Shown here: one piece after another, positions 9,990-32,989 of the stretch
Layout of the letters: each line of letters starts with the position of its first letter
How positions within the stretch are numbered: position 1 is the first letter of the stretch
Assembly (NCBI GenBank): GCA_009760855.2
Contig: WPIO01000071.1
Coordinates: 1,562,001-1,626,000, forward strand
DNA: 64,000 nucleotides
Direction of reading: 5' to 3'
DNA from: Cristatella mucedo
Taxonomy: Eukaryota; Bryozoa; Phylactolaemata; Cristatellidae
The notes under the pieces: model-generated
Database searches by the model: none
What the model was told of the DNA's origin: nothing
Seen by the model: the letters and a program-made list of their open reading frames with translations, nothing else
Translations under genes and position numbers: made by a program

Positions 9990-11480
9990 TTGTGAATCCG
10001 ATTACCAGCTTAGCAGAGGCATCGACGTGCTGGCCCTTATTATGCTGCTTTCTCTTAATCCTTTCACAAGTAGTGCTTTCAATCCACCTGCTAATTCTTT
10101 CACAAGTAGTGCTTTCAGTCCTGCTACTCCTTAAAATGCTTCTTCAGCAGCTGGTTTCCAAAAATCAACCATTGCTTGCTAAGTGTAAGGCAACAAAAGT
10201 CAGCGACTGCTAAAAACTCCTTGATTCCGAATTAAATCCCTCGTAAATTCTGCCGATTATGAATCGACAGCAGACAACGCAGCACATTCCGCACTGAGTT
10301 AGAAAATACAGGGCTTCCAAGGATTAACGACATGACGAAAATGTCCTGGCTGGTGAGCAAACTTGCTGCTTCTCTTGGTCGAGTGCGATGCTTTGAAAAG
10401 TGAGTCGCCGAGATCAGCTAGTCTCTGTACGCCCGTGCTGCTTTAGACGCCCATTTAGACGTCATCAGCTAATGTGCTAATCTGGCCCCTCATCTGCCCT
10501 GTGCTGCACCAATTAGTTAGAGCAGAGGGGAGCCACCGGAGGGGAAGCTGCAAGACATTCCTTAGCTGAAACGACGAAACCAAGTGCTGTACGATGTCGC
10601 GTTAGGCTTATCTTAAGAGCTGCACTCAAGATCTTCTCTTCACCTTCACTAAGCTTGACAGATACTCATTAATAAAGAGTATATGGCTGTACATAACGAA
10701 CTTCAACCGCAGAATGCTGCCACTAATCCCAGTCAAAACATAATCTTACACACTGTGCATGTTCCCCTACAACCTCTGTAAAAAGGTCGTCGTAATCGTA
10801 GTCTTTTGATCAGTCATCAGCCTATTCGTACGAGGAGTACCACAAGTGGGACACTGCCACAGAAATGCACAGTATGTACGAATATGCAAGACATACATAC
10901 CCCCTCCCGGGAGGGGAGGCGATAATTTCAGGAATAAAGGTAAAGAAAGAACATTAGCGATCGCATATTCTAACAGTCACGTTTCCTATTTCCATGAAAA
11001 GACAGTCAGCAAGAGTTTAATCGCGACTTTGGCACACAGTGACACGAGCCACAGTTCAGTATCTTGCCTTCTGCCTCAGCAGCAGCAGAAGAAGCAAGGG
11101 CGGCTGGTCGCTTTTCCACACTGTGCTCACAAGCTAGGAATGAATGCATGGCGAGCGTGTGAGCAGCCTACAGCGGGGCGTGATCGAAGGCAGAGAGAGC
11201 ACTGCCCAGCTAATGGAAAAGAGTGACACGAGCTCGCCAGCAATCTTAGCACGCGGTTAAAATCGATATAAAAATATCCCCGATTTCCGAGCTCGTGCGT
11301 CAACGATTACCGCGGTTGCCTCCCGAGGCTTGACGGTTCCTCAATTCAGGTAAAAAAAAAAGAATAAGTAAACCTACGTCGAAAGCGACAGCTGCCTTCG
11401 CCGTCGCCGCAGCAGCGAGGGTGGAGCTGTAAATGTGCAACCCGGACAAATGTCGCTGCTGCAGCGGCAGTGCCCCGATG
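9990..11480. other. Intergenic, downstream of FAM76
   Basis: No supported gene. The part just left of 11492 probably includes the FAM76 3' UTR (minus strand). A 20-bp near-duplicate (CTTTCACAAGTAGTGCTTTC) occurs twice at 10060-10110. Confidence 0.4.
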
Positions 11481-11491
11481 CAGCCTGCACA

Positions 11492-22449
<10,958 letters not shown>

Positions 22450-22793
22450 CAGCTGCCCGGTTCTTATTGGCGACTGTTGAACGAACCTGAGAATAACGGG
22501 TTGAGCTGTACCGGAAACGATTGTTCAAGGTACTGCCATTTTAGCTGCTTAAGATTCAAAATAATCCATTTATATATAAGATCTAAATTTTATGATATTC
22601 ATTTTAACGCTTAAATGTGGATCGTACGAAGCCGGGACATTGCCGACTCGGTTGCTTCCGGACGCTGTGTCACGGCCGCCGGCATCCAATAGCTCGCCGC
22701 CGTTTAAATGCCCCCGCCAGACCAGCGCTAGCTTCTCCGCGCTGCGCGCTTGGAAGGCGGCCGCGGCTTGCCTGCTTGCTCGGGCCTGGAGCA
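22450..22793. promoter_or_regulatory. Divergent (bidirectional) promoter between FAM76 and CEP57
   Basis: Only 344 bp separate the two start codons, transcribed away from each other, so both 5' UTRs and core promoters must fit here. A CCAAT-type box (ATTGG at 22466-22470 on the plus strand) lies close to the FAM76 start. Both start codons sit in ATGGCG, which overlaps a YY1-like core. No TATA box is evident. The CpG-rich flanks beyond both starts fit a housekeeping bidirectional promoter. Confidence 0.75.
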
Positions 22794-23568
22794 ATGGCGA
22801 GCGAGTGGCACGCTCTGCAGGTGAGTCTGAGCTGGTCTGTGCGTCAATCGACGAGTAGCCGGGCGGCGCGCCGCCTGATGCAACGGCCGTTGAGCGGCTT
22901 CAACCGCAGTATCGCTGGGCTGCTGCCGCGACGCCGACGCACCGGCCCGAAAGAATTGCAAGCGGCAGCGGCCAGAAATGCCGTTGGCTCGGGATGAGAA
23001 ACTGCCTCGTCTTCTCCTCGGGATTCTTGTGACGGCGCTGTCCTGGGGGGGGGGCCTCGCCCGACCCTCGCCTGCAGCGTTGGCTTCTGCGACCGGGCGG
23101 AGCTTCCTTTGTCCGGCGGTGACGTCGATCGGGGGAGCGTCCCGCCCCTCCGCGTCTCGCGCGGTAATCTTTCGTCGGCATTCTGCTATCGTCGGATGTC
23201 CATTTTAAGAGCGCGCGCGCGCCTCCTCCGATTTCCTCGCTGAGCGCATCGCTTTTGCAGACGGCGGCGTCCAGCGAGCGAGCGAGCTCGGGCCGTCGGG
23301 ATTCGCACGCACTCGCGAAGCTGTGTGCACCGACCGCCCGCGCGCGCGCCGCGTGGAATCCTCGCTTCAGCGACGCGAGATCGGCTCCTTGCCGATTAGC
23401 AGAGCCGCAGCCTCCGCAAGGATCGCGTCGTTCGCACCCGCCGCTTCGCGTCTTTGTCTTGTCGGCGCTCGGTCGCTCAGCAACCGGAAAATCCGAAGGG
23501 ACGCGACTCTTACGACGAGGCGATCAGTGATTCGTCCTACATTCCGTCGTTCAGCAGTCCACTGCCGA

Positions 23569-23608
<40 letters not shown>

Positions 23609-26600
23609 TCCGCCCTATCCGGAGTATTCGCGCCCCGCCGGCTGGTCATCCGCCAGCGCCAACTACGCGGCTGTCAGGGATGACCACTGCGGTGCGTACG
23701 CGTCTGCTTGAGACGCCGTTGCCGACGGCCAGCGGCGAGCGCGGGGGGGGGGAGGGGTAAGCGTTGGCGCAGTGAGCACCCGCTTTGACTGGCACCTTGT
23801 CGCAGACGCGGGCTCGTGCGCTGGCAGCCGCGCCGAACTTGGCGGCGTGGTGAGGCGCCGGAGCGCGCGACGAGCGCGGTGAGAGAGCTACGTGAGCGAT
23901 CAGCGAGCTCGGAGCGAGCTCTGTCCAGTTGCCGTCGCGTCTCTCGTTTCTTGACGAATTTCGACGTCATCTTCGTTGCCCCGCCAGGTGTCGCCGACGC
24001 TCTGCTAAAGCTGCAGAACAAGCTGAGTCTGCTAGGCCACGAGAGGGCGCTCGCCGAGAAGGATCTCAACGCTCTGTCGAGCGAGCTGTCGAGCGGCGCT
24101 AGAGCGCGGCCGGAGCGACAGCGTCGCTCCGCAGCCGCCGCCGCCGCCGCCGCTGATTGGCCCGTACGCGCACGACTGCACGAGCCGCGAGACCGCGACG
24201 TCGTCGGCGCCGCATTGCGGCGCGACGATCGGGAGGAAGTGGAGGCTTCTGGGACTCGGCCCAGCGGTCGAGCGCTCGCACTTGACGTCGGTCCCGGTTG
24301 CGGGCTGGAGCCCAGCAGCCGGCATCTCTCCAGTGCCCGCTTCGAGCGCGGTGAGTGGTGAGCGTCGCGACTTCAACTTGCCGCTCGCGCCTGTCGAGGC
24401 GTCGCGTTTGCTTTAGCGGTTTACTGGTTTACTTTGTTCTTTTTTTACACTTGATGCTGCTCGCGTCAGTGAGAACCCGTTCGCATCGGTTCTCTTGCAG
24501 CGCGTTGTAGAGCGCCTTGGCAGTATACTGAGCACCTCTCCTAGGGCAGCTCTCTTATTACAAACGACAGATATAATTACTTGTATTATTATTCCAACAT
24601 GTGCATTAAGCTGGTGAATAAGCGTGAATTTTGCTTGCAGCCAGCGGCGTACCGTAAATAGGGCGGGCAGGGGAGCATATGCCCCCGGGCACTGGATCGG
24701 GCCCTGGATCAGAGGGGGGGGGCACTAAAATGGACGCGTAATACTGGGGGCGGGGCGCCGTTTGTCTAGTTCGTCACCGGGCGCACGATATCCTAAGAAC
24801 ACCGCTGCTTGAAGAGCCCGAAAAGAGATTTATTTTCCCTGAGAGCACCGTACAAATATCGTACTCCTATAGATATTTATAAAATTCAGCCTTCATAATC
24901 GCAGCATATCGAGCGTTTCGCTTCCAGAGGGAAGGGGCTAGAATATCTCGCTCTTCGGCAAGGCACTAGGAGAGGCAGAGGTACTACTTTCCCTTCGAGG
25001 ACACTGCCCGGGGCGATAAATAGTCACGTACATTTGTCGTCCGTATGTTAGATATGCTTATTGACGTCGTGCACGTTGCCACTGACACACTCGATCTTTT
25101 TTACAGCAAGATTAAATTAAAGCCCTCTGTCCTCCGCAGCTTCCTGTACAGCAAATATAAACTGCTCGGAAAGAGATTAAGTTCTCTGAGGACTCACTAG
25201 AAATGCATTATCATTGTTATCATTAAAGCAGACATACAGTGAAAACTGGAAGACGATCGAACTGTCCTCCTCCCTCCCCCACACAAAAAGTACCAGCTAA
25301 GGTGCCGATTTCTACGAGTTGCACCGTCTGACGGGGGTTCGACGGCCGCGCCAACCGAACGCGTGCGTCTCTTGCTGCAGCCGAGTACAACTACGCCGTT
25401 CAGCATCGCGACGCCGCCGCCGCCGCCGCCGCCGCCGATCCTCCTCAGCAGCGGAAGCAGCGTCATCTCCGAGCGGCGTCTAGCGAAAATGAGCCAAATC
25501 CGCCGTCCGCCGTAGTGGCGGCGGCGGAGGAGGCCGGAGAGAGACCGAAGGGCGGCGACGGCGGCGGCGGCGGCGCTCCGACGCCGCCGCTCGTCCGCCG
25601 CCGTGGCTCGTCGCTCGGGCAGCACTACGCCGACCTGCTGACGGCGCCGGCCGCCGGACGAGCGGATGCCAACGCTCACGCCGACCTCTGCGCCGCCGAG
25701 GCGCGCTGCCAGCGCCTGGACGCCCGGCTGGCCCTGATGCGACGTGCCCTGCACCAGGCGTCGGCTCCGCCGCCGAGCGGCTACCGCGAGCCGTTCTTCG
25801 CCGCCGCCTCCGTCACTTCGCCGCGCGCAGCGATCGACTGGCCGCCGCCGCAGCAGCTGCCGCTCGCCGCGGCATCGGGCGTCGGTCGACGCGCCGCGTC
25901 CGGCGGGCGGCCGCGGCGAGCTGCGATCAAGGTGCATCCGCGCGCGCGCGCATGCGCGATCGCTCGCAAGGTTCGCGTGCGAGCGCTCGCTAGTCGTTGG
26001 CAAAAGCGGCAGTGGCGTCGCGCTAAAGACAAAAGTGACGATGCGACCGGGCTCGGGGACTGCTTATGCTCCTCACCCCACCCCCACAACCCGGGGTTAT
26101 CAGCCGGAAGCGTGCGATAAAGGCGCGCGTTCGCGAGCAAAGCCTAAAAAGTAGCTCAGCAAATCTCGCCGGCTTACAATTGCTGATTGCTCGACGCTCG
26201 CTCCCCGCTATCGCTCGCGAGAGCGAGTCACGTGACGGCTCCGGCCGCGCTGCAGACGGTCGCATCCGAGGCCGATGGCCTCGCTCCGTCGCTTCCGCCG
26301 TCTCAACTCGAGGCGGCGGAAGCGGCGGAGTGGCGGACCGGAAAAAGGCAGTCGCCGACCGGACGCCGCCTCCGGCGTGCGCCGACGGCGCCGACGCTCA
26401 GCATCGTGGCCTTCGCGGGGACGGCTTCGCGTCGCCAGTCAGCGGTCAGTCAGATTGAGTGGCGCATTGGCGCGCCCCCCCCCCCAGCCCCCCCCCCCCG
26501 CTCGTCACGTGCGCCGGCGCTCCTAGCAATGAGCTGTGGCAATCGTCGCCTTTGGCTCCGCGTTGACGTTAAGGTCGCCGCGCCTCCATGACGAACGCCG

Positions 26601-29600
26601 AAACAATGCGAGGAATAACAACAATATAATAAATAAATAAAATACATAAATACAATAAATAATAAAAATACAGTATAATTAAAACATCCGACGAATTCTT
26701 ACCTGAGCGCTTAGAAGAGGCACCGCGAGCGACGAGCTCTAGTCGCTGGCCTTACATTGCGGAAATGATCTTTTAATAAATTGCGGAAATGATCTTACAA
26801 AAGGCCGCCCAAATCCCAAGAGCTTCTTGAAGCAAAGCGCGCTAGCCGCTCGCTTACGTTTGGCATTTCGTTTTCTTTTCTAGGCTGCGCCAGTCGGTCG
26901 CAGCGTGTCTGCGCATGCGCGCGGTGGTAGCACTTCCGCCGCCGCTACCTCTGATCCGATCGCGTCGACGGCGGGGAACGTCCGGCAGTCGGGCGCGCAT
27001 TCGGCTGCTGGCTCGCTGCGTCAAGGACGCGCCGGGCTAGGCCACCGGCTAGGCCCGCAGGCGGCCAGCCTGCGCCGACTGAGGGAGGAGTTCTCTCTCC
27101 TGACCAAGTGAGTGGCAACGATTGATACGATTGGCTGGCCCCTCGTTCGCCTTTCGCTAAAGGGGGAAATTGCATGGAACGTCGGCGATTTAGTCTGTTC
27201 TGCCAATCGCCATGTAATACGCTGCTGCTGAGCGTGCTCTCATTAACCGCATTTGCATGCTTCCTTGTACATCACATGTAGAGAGCTTAGAACGAGATTC
27301 GGCTCGCTAAGGATGCTATGCTATTCTAATATTGTTATTACACACTAAATCCAACTCCTGCTCTCGAAGAGACAATTGCGACAAGTTTATTTAATTTTAA
27401 ATCGATCCTCAGTGTAAGCTGAGGATAATTTTCAAGCCCCATTCGAGCAGAGCATCGACGTCAATGCTCTGTCACTCACTTTTTAGGTTCCTTCATTCTT
27501 TGGCTCCAGCATATCAGATCTACTCAACCACTTGGCTAGGCATGGTACGACCAGCCTTTCTGAATCAAGTCGTTTAGCTACACCTAGTACGAATCTAAAA
27601 TCCTTTGGAGACCATGCTTTTCGTTAACATGCTTCCAAAGCCTGGAATTCACTCCAGACTGACGTCAAGACATGCCTTAACTTGACCACATTTAACATTT
27701 AACTTGACCACATTTAAAAAGAAGCTAAAACGCATCGATTTCTCACAGCGTTTAGAGGGTCCATGAGATCGTCCTTTGAGTACTTATGCGTGCTGACACT
27801 GTGCATGATGTCACTAATCATATTTGCGTGTTGACCATGTGCACTTCACCTCTAATCAAATTATGCTTGTTCCATTCCGTTCCTCCGCTTATAGACCGCT
27901 AGCGACAGAAACTCTCGCTCTGCTGGTCCTAAACTGTGGAACTCATTTCAACAGTTCTTACGCAGCGACAACTACTTTCCTGCTGCCGACTATGGCTCAT
28001 CCTTTTCAGCCGTCCTGAGCTGCTACTTTCATATTACTCACTACCTAAACTTCTCTCCTGACTCTGCTATGCTTCCCAATTTCTCGTTGTTGCGAGAGAT
28101 GAAGTCTGTTGGCTACCAACTGCCTACCAAAAGCCGCTTAGGCTGTAAGTTCGCTATACGAACCTCTCTCGGGTAGCACTCACATAGTCTCTAAAGCTTT
28201 GTGGAGTTACAGAAGGGGATATATTATATTACATTCCTGACATCGGAAGCTTTCAGCTTCGTGCATTGGCGCATGGCGTGTGTAACAGAGTGCACAGCAG
28301 CGCATCTAGCCAGGCACGTGGGGCGATTAGTTGCCAGGCGCTCAACCGCCCAGGGGCGTGGCGGGGCGGGGCTAGCCCGAAGCTCCCATTTGTTTTCCGT
28401 AAATCGGTAGAAAAAGTGTTATTAGCCTAAACCCAAAAAATATCAGCCATGTGCAATTTAACACGGGCCATAAAACTTACAGCCGTTAACCGCTGGGCAC
28501 TTGATCAGCGAAGGTCGCAGGTTTGAGTCCAGCAGGCAGTCCTTTGTTTACTTACTGCTAGTGAGGTGATAAGTTCACTTAGGTTCTCCTGCCACTATAT
28601 GAAGACAGCCGTTTGACCATTTGACCTTGACTTTTCATTACTGCATGGGTGGGATGCTATCCAGCTAAGTAGCTCGGACCTCCCGAGAGCTCTGCTGTAG
28701 GTTTCTGTGTATTGCGACGAGCGGGTTAAGGTGTCGCCCTGGCCTACGTCTGGCCAAGGTCGAGGGTTAGAGCCCCGTGGTGGCGTATGTAAAGCGCCTG
28801 AAAAGAGATTAGGTTCTCTTAGGGCTCTATGCAAATGAATAATAACATTACTATGTAGCGTTCTGCTGATCAGTGATGATGATCAATTGTGACAGGCTAT
28901 TCCATGGGCCTGTGACCTGCGACCCGTTGGCATGAGACTCGCTTTGACACTTGCGTGAATGCGGACCGACAAGCACTCACTCGGCAGACATGCAGACTGG
29001 GCGTGGCTCGAAATTCGCAAGCCGCAGCTTATTGGTTGTCGTGTTTCCTCGGTTTTGCGCATTCGCAGGGAGCACCGGGAACTGACGTTGCTGATCGGCG
29101 ACGCCATTTCTGCCGGAAGGCCGTCCATTGACCTGGAGCGAGAGCTGGAGCACCTGATGGAGAAAATGGAACTCAAGGGCGAAGAGATCGCCTGCTGCGT
29201 ACGAGTCCTGTCTGCTACACTGCCAGTAATGAGCTGTCGGATATCCGACTTTTCCAAATTGGCTAAGTCGTATAGCATCGCGCCAAGGCTCTGGCGGCAA
29301 GCTCCCTCGCTCCGCGGAGGCTTCCATGTCTCGTCCCATCACGATGCAGCTGGCAGACCATTCACATCCCGTCTTTTCTAGTCACGTGTGGCAAAACTCT
29401 GATCTTTTATGGGAGAGATTCTGCTCCGGCTTCTTCTGTATTGTCTCCCCTTGGTTCTTCTCTTTTGTCTCCCCATGCTGCTTCTCTATTGTCTCCCCTT
29501 GCTGCTTCTCTATCGTCTCCCCTTGCTGCTTTTCCATTCTGTGCCATCCCTCCCTCTTTCATGCTCTTACCCTCTTCCTCTTTATTTATCAATCCTTTCT

Positions 29601-30176
29601 TGTTCTCTCTATTTTTGTCTTTCTTTTTCCATCACTCACTGAAACATTTTTTCCGCTCCCTTCTCCGCTTACTCACTCTTTAGTCTTCAGTTCCGTGTGG
29701 TCGGTTCTTATCGTGGCTTCAGATTTGCTCACTTGTACACTGCTGGCAGTCAAGATGAACGCCCAACCGCTATTGTATCGCCAGCAACTGTTACTGCTGT
29801 TCGTATGCACGATCTACATACACACATACATTTACAGGCTGAAAGCAGTGCTCTTCACGATCGCGGCACGGCTGGAGCGACTACCAAGCGAAGGAAAGGC
29901 CCTTCATCGTCCAGTACGGCACAGTCCACCCACTCCAGCACGTCCAGCAGCACTCGCAAGAGGGGCAAATCCTCGGTCAAAGCTTCCCTGGCGAATCGCT
30001 TCGCCGCCGCCGCCGCCAGCGCTACCTGCGCCGCCCCTGCATCGAGGCTGCGGAGGAGCAAGCAGCGATATCCTAACTCGGCCAAGGTCGTCCTGAGCAA
30101 CGCCAGGAGGCGTGGCTGCCTTGTTACCAAAGCCGACCGCCATGCCGACGCAGCTTTTCGAGTGTCTTGGGCGTAG
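22794..30176 (+). CDS. CEP57: CEP57/translokin-like centrosomal protein
   Basis: Exon model: 22794-22820, 23481-23691, 23988-24350, 25381-25931, 26884-27107, 29069-29198, 29838-30176. All junctions are GT-AG and all phases agree, giving about 614 residues (human CEP57 is 500). Matching pieces: exon 3 LLKLQNKLSLLGHERALAEK with LNALSSEL (N-terminal coiled coil), exon 4 DLCAAEARCQRLDARLALMR (second heptad block), exons 5-6 LRRLREEFSLLTKEHRELTL then LERELEHLMEKMELKGEEIA (the C-terminal CEP57 microtubule-binding coiled coil). A 13-Ala run lies in exon 2, and the C-terminal 112 residues are Ser/Arg/Lys-rich. CEP57 proteins act at the centrosome and spindle in microtubule anchoring. Exons 3 and 4 are extended by low-complexity sequence compared with vertebrates, and their donors are the least certain part. 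The AATAAA at 30367 follows the stop. Confidence 0.85.
23568..23608 (+). repeat. (GCC)n run coding for polyalanine in CEP57
   Basis: Thirteen Ala codons in exon 2 of the CEP57-like gene. A second (GCC)n run lies in exon 4 at 25413-25436 (eight Ala) and another at 24132-24152 in exon 3. Confidence 0.95.
24815..24860 (+). repeat. Remnant of a LINE family 1 hairpin
   Basis: GAAAAGAGATTTATTTTCCC with flanks resembling the terminal hairpin; strongly diverged. Located in CEP57 intron 3. Confidence 0.45.
25085..25225 (+). repeat. LINE family 1 3' tail
   Basis: CAGCAAATATAAACTGCTCG, then AGATTAAGTTCTCTGAGG and an ATT/ATC-rich end. Located in CEP57 intron 3. Confidence 0.7.
27270..27345 (+). repeat. 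Decayed LINE family 1 hairpin tail
   Basis: AGAGCTTAGAACGAGATTCG and a short ATT-rich end; old copy in CEP57 intron 5. Confidence 0.5.
27440..27870 (+). mobile_element. Diverged LINE family 1 fragment
   Basis: Matches the C-terminal ORF2 coding part (CTTCATTCTTTGGCTCCAGC, AAATCCTTTGGAGACCATGC) and the start of the 3' UTR (GCTGACACTGTGCATGATG). It contains a small tandem duplication of TTTAACTTGACCACA at 27690-27717. The hairpin and tail are absent because family 2 sequence begins at about 27877. Confidence 0.8.
27877..28240 (+). mobile_element. LINE family 2 fragment
   Basis: Same sequence as 30640-31316 and 45985-46241 (GAGATGAAGTCTGTTGGCTA, then GTGGAGTTACAGA and a TTACATT-type end). It interrupts the family 1 fragment to its left, so it inserted later. 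In CEP57 intron 5. Confidence 0.75.
28490..28590 (+). mobile_element. Possible tRNA-derived SINE fragment
   Basis: A B-box-like GGTCGCAGGTTTGAGTCC with an A-box-like segment about 35 bp upstream (CAGCCGTTAACCGCTGGG) suggests a tRNA-like head. No second copy was found in the window, so this is weak. Confidence 0.4.
28712..28852 (+). mobile_element. SINE-B: tRNA-like head with LINE family 1 tail
   Basis: Head with A-box-like GAGCGGGTTAAGGTG and B-box-like GTCGAGGGTTAGAGCCCC, then TAAAGCGCCTGAAAAGAGAT and GGTTCTCTTAGGGCTCTAT, the LINE family 1 hairpin, and an AAT/ATA-rich end. The hairpin half is the closest to the LINE version of the three copies. In CEP57 intron 5, about 215 bp before exon 6. 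Confidence 0.85.
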
Positions 30177-30366
30177 ACTACGTAAATATGTAGACTATGC
30201 AACTGATAAGTTCTTATCGCTAGCGATACCAAACGAGCTTGGAGCTTGGCGTTGCTTCAATGTATGTCTTTGTCATTAATACATTAATAAGGATAAATGG
30301 GGATGTGTCAGGATTGCACTATTTAAGGTGTCACGTCTTGCATGCTTTCACGCTTGTTGCTGTTAA

Positions 30367-30372
30367 AATAAA
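30367..30372 (+). terminator. AATAAA polyadenylation signal of CEP57
   Basis: Canonical hexamer about 190 bp downstream of the stop codon at 30174-30176. Confidence 0.6.
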
Positions 30373-30639
30373 CATCTTGAAAGTACTAATATCTCGCTTT
30401 TTCTGGTTATGCTGCTCATAGGACACCCTAAGCGTGTGGGTAAACTAAAAGGTTTAGCTCTTCTAATAGGTTATGCTGCTGTGCGACCATCACCACGTGC
30501 TTGAAATTTAGGTTTCGTTTTTTTCGACCGTTGCCTAAATTTTAAAAGCTTCATTAAGAAGACTGCTTCTACAGCTAGCCATCGCGTTCAATCCCTATCT
30601 AAGACTAGGAGCTGTCGTTCACGGTGGCTTGCAAAAAAT

Positions 30640-31316
30640 TCAACTAGCTATTTGGTTCTGTCTCGGCTTGATTATTGGAATTCCCTTTTGGTTGGGCTAA
30701 AATAAAAAGCAAGCAGGCCACTGCAGCTGGCTAGGAATACGGCTGCAAGGCTATTTTTAAAGTCCCAAAGGTTTGACCAGGTGTCTCCTTTGCTAAAAGA
30801 GCTAGGATGGCTGCCGGTTGATCAAGGTATACAAAGCAAAGTGGTTACGCTAATCCACAATGCCCGCCATGGCTTGGCTCATCCCTACCTGACTGAACTG
30901 CTGCACCAGTTCGAGCCTCCTCGTGCCCTCAGGTCCGAGGACAACAAATTAGCCATTTAGTTTCTTTGCTTAAAGACCGTTGGCGACAGAAGCTTTAGCT
31001 CTGCAGGTCCTAGACTGTGGAACTCGCTTCCACAATTCCTTCACAATAGTAACTACTCTCCTGCTGCCGACTGTGGCTGATCCTCTTCAGCGGTCCTGAG
31101 CTGCTACTTCCATGCTACTCACTACCTCAAATGCTCTCCTGACTCTGCTATGCTTCCCACTTTCTCTTTGTTGCGTGAGACGAAGTCTGTTGGCTACTGA
31201 ATGCGTACCGAACGCCGCTCAGGCTGCGAGTGCACTATGCAAAGATCTCCTGCATAACACTCACCAAGTCTTTATGGCTTTGTAGAGTTACAGGTGGAGA
31301 TACATTACATTACATC
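30640..31316 (+). mobile_element. LINE family 2 fragment, longest copy
   Basis: One frame reads LARNTAARLFLKSQRFDQVS and KELGWLPVDQG, the C-terminal ORF2 segment typical of CR1/L2-group LINEs but distinct from family 1. The 3' end is GTTACAGGTGGAGATACATT repeated as TTACAT. Stops and indels throughout; the RT core is absent. Confidence 0.75.
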
Positions 31317-31319
31317 ATG

Positions 31320-31800
31320 GCCTGAACGGTAGCAATACAATACTAGAACGCAATCTAATAGCCTGACTCTCAGTGCTTGTACTAAGTTTTCATACCTTGC
31401 AAATGCAGTGACTGAGAGAAAGCAGCGTGGTAGGTGTGGGTAAACAGGTGTAGTAACAGGTGTGGAGACAGTAAAACCCTTGATTCTCCCTTCTTGAATT
31501 GATAAGTGCCTTTGAAATCGTTTGAAAAAATTAGAAGGCATATTATAGAGGTCGTATGGTTGAAAAGCATCACCAGGTGGCAAATCTAGTATGCAGCATA
31601 CAGCGATGCGAAACCAACATACAAGCCACACCGAGCCACACCGTACTGAAAAGTTGCCAGCTGCTCTGTGCCGCCGGCCAGTTTCTAAATCACAGCGGTT
31701 CGACACTTCGTTCCGTACCTATTTTTCGGCCCACGAAACTCTCCTAGGAACAGCTTTATTTCGCGAAGGACGTTCTATAGATTTTATAATTTATAAAATA
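31320..31800. other. Intergenic, nothing recognised
   Basis: No supported feature. Confidence 0.4.
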
Positions 31801-31804
31801 TGAG

Positions 31805-31945
31805 CTCGGCATTCCGCTATTTCCGGCCCATATCATTTCGCCATATCCGGCCTATATCGCTCCGCTATATCCGGCCCATATCGCTCCGATATATCAGGCC
31901 TATATCATTCCGCTATATCCGGCCTATATCGCTCTGCTATATTCG
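31805..31945 (+). repeat. 24-bp minisatellite, about 5.5 copies
   Basis: Unit close to CGCTATATCCGGCCCATATC plus 4 bases. Because 24 is a multiple of three, one plus-strand frame reads an octapeptide repeat (RPISLRYI-like). There is no other sign of a gene, so I treat it as non-coding. Confidence 0.85.
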
Positions 31946-32644
31946 GTCGCCGGCGAAAGCAATTTCCACGCCCCAAGTCAACCGGGTGCCGATGAGAGGT
32001 GGGAGCCACTTCCGCGAAGAATTTCTTTTACGCTTTTTTCGGCGCTTTGAATAGAGCTCATCACACGAGTTCGCTCCTCCGCACAATGTGCGCCCTCGTC
32101 GAGGTGACGCGTGGCTCTGCGAGCGTACCTCACCCGAACCGGCGGCGGCGGGGGCGGGACAGCAGCATCAGCAGCTATCGAAGGGCGTCGCACTCTGATT
32201 GTTCAGCCGCAACAGACGATCGGCGCGCTCAAGTTGCACACGAGATTCAGGCTCGTGCAGTCTCCGTCCGGAAACGCAAAGATTTAGTCGCGTCGCGTCT
32301 ACTTTCAGCTTCGTGCGCTTCTTGTCGCCATTTAGAGCGCCCTCAGTGGCGTATGTCGACGGCCCCTGCCTCTGGCGCCCGGTTCGGAGTCGGAGAGAGG
32401 TTCAAGGACTGCTTGCCCCTGATATTGCTTAGCAGAAGAGAAACTAAGCCGTTCCTTCCCCACCCCCGCATGGCTAGCGGAAGCTGTCTTAAAGGTCACA
32501 AGGGACATCCTACAGCGATTGCAGTTTTCTCCCATTCCTCTGGGGAACCTTGCGGCGGCTCTGCTGCAATGTGGGGCACATGTAGAATTACGAATATTTT
32601 AAATATTTTAGATATTTCACAGCCTTCTCTGTGGTAGTGAAAAA

Positions 32645-32710
32645 TTAATAATAATGGTAATGCACTTGATAAAGCCCCCTCAGAGAACTTAGTCTCTCTC
32701 TAGGCGTTCG
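32645..32710 (-). repeat. LINE family 1 hairpin tail, reverse orientation
   Basis: AATAATAATGGTAATGCACT, then the reverse complement of the hairpin (CCTCAGAGAACTTAGTCTCT). Confidence 0.75.
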
Positions 32711-32989
32711 TACCCTGAACATTAATTGCCGCTGCGGCCATTGTGCAGCCATTTACAGTAGCACAATTCTCAGCTGTTCAACAGAAGTCATAGATATGAG
32801 CTTAGCGCCGATATACGCCAGCCAATCAGAGAACGGTATCCGCCTACTCGCAGCGCACCCGTTCGGGGAAAGGTCACTTAGCCGCGGCCGAGCGATCTAC
32901 CAATGGGGTGCGGGCATTTCGGCAGCCCGAGATTCGGCAGCGGATACATCCGGTAGAGCGCGTCCGCCGCGACTCGGTTTCGCTGCTCA

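Noticed and set aside
25197-26003. 268-codon minus-strand frame
   Set aside because: Shadow of CEP57 exon 4, whose plus-strand frame has the conserved coiled-coil block and compatible splice phases.
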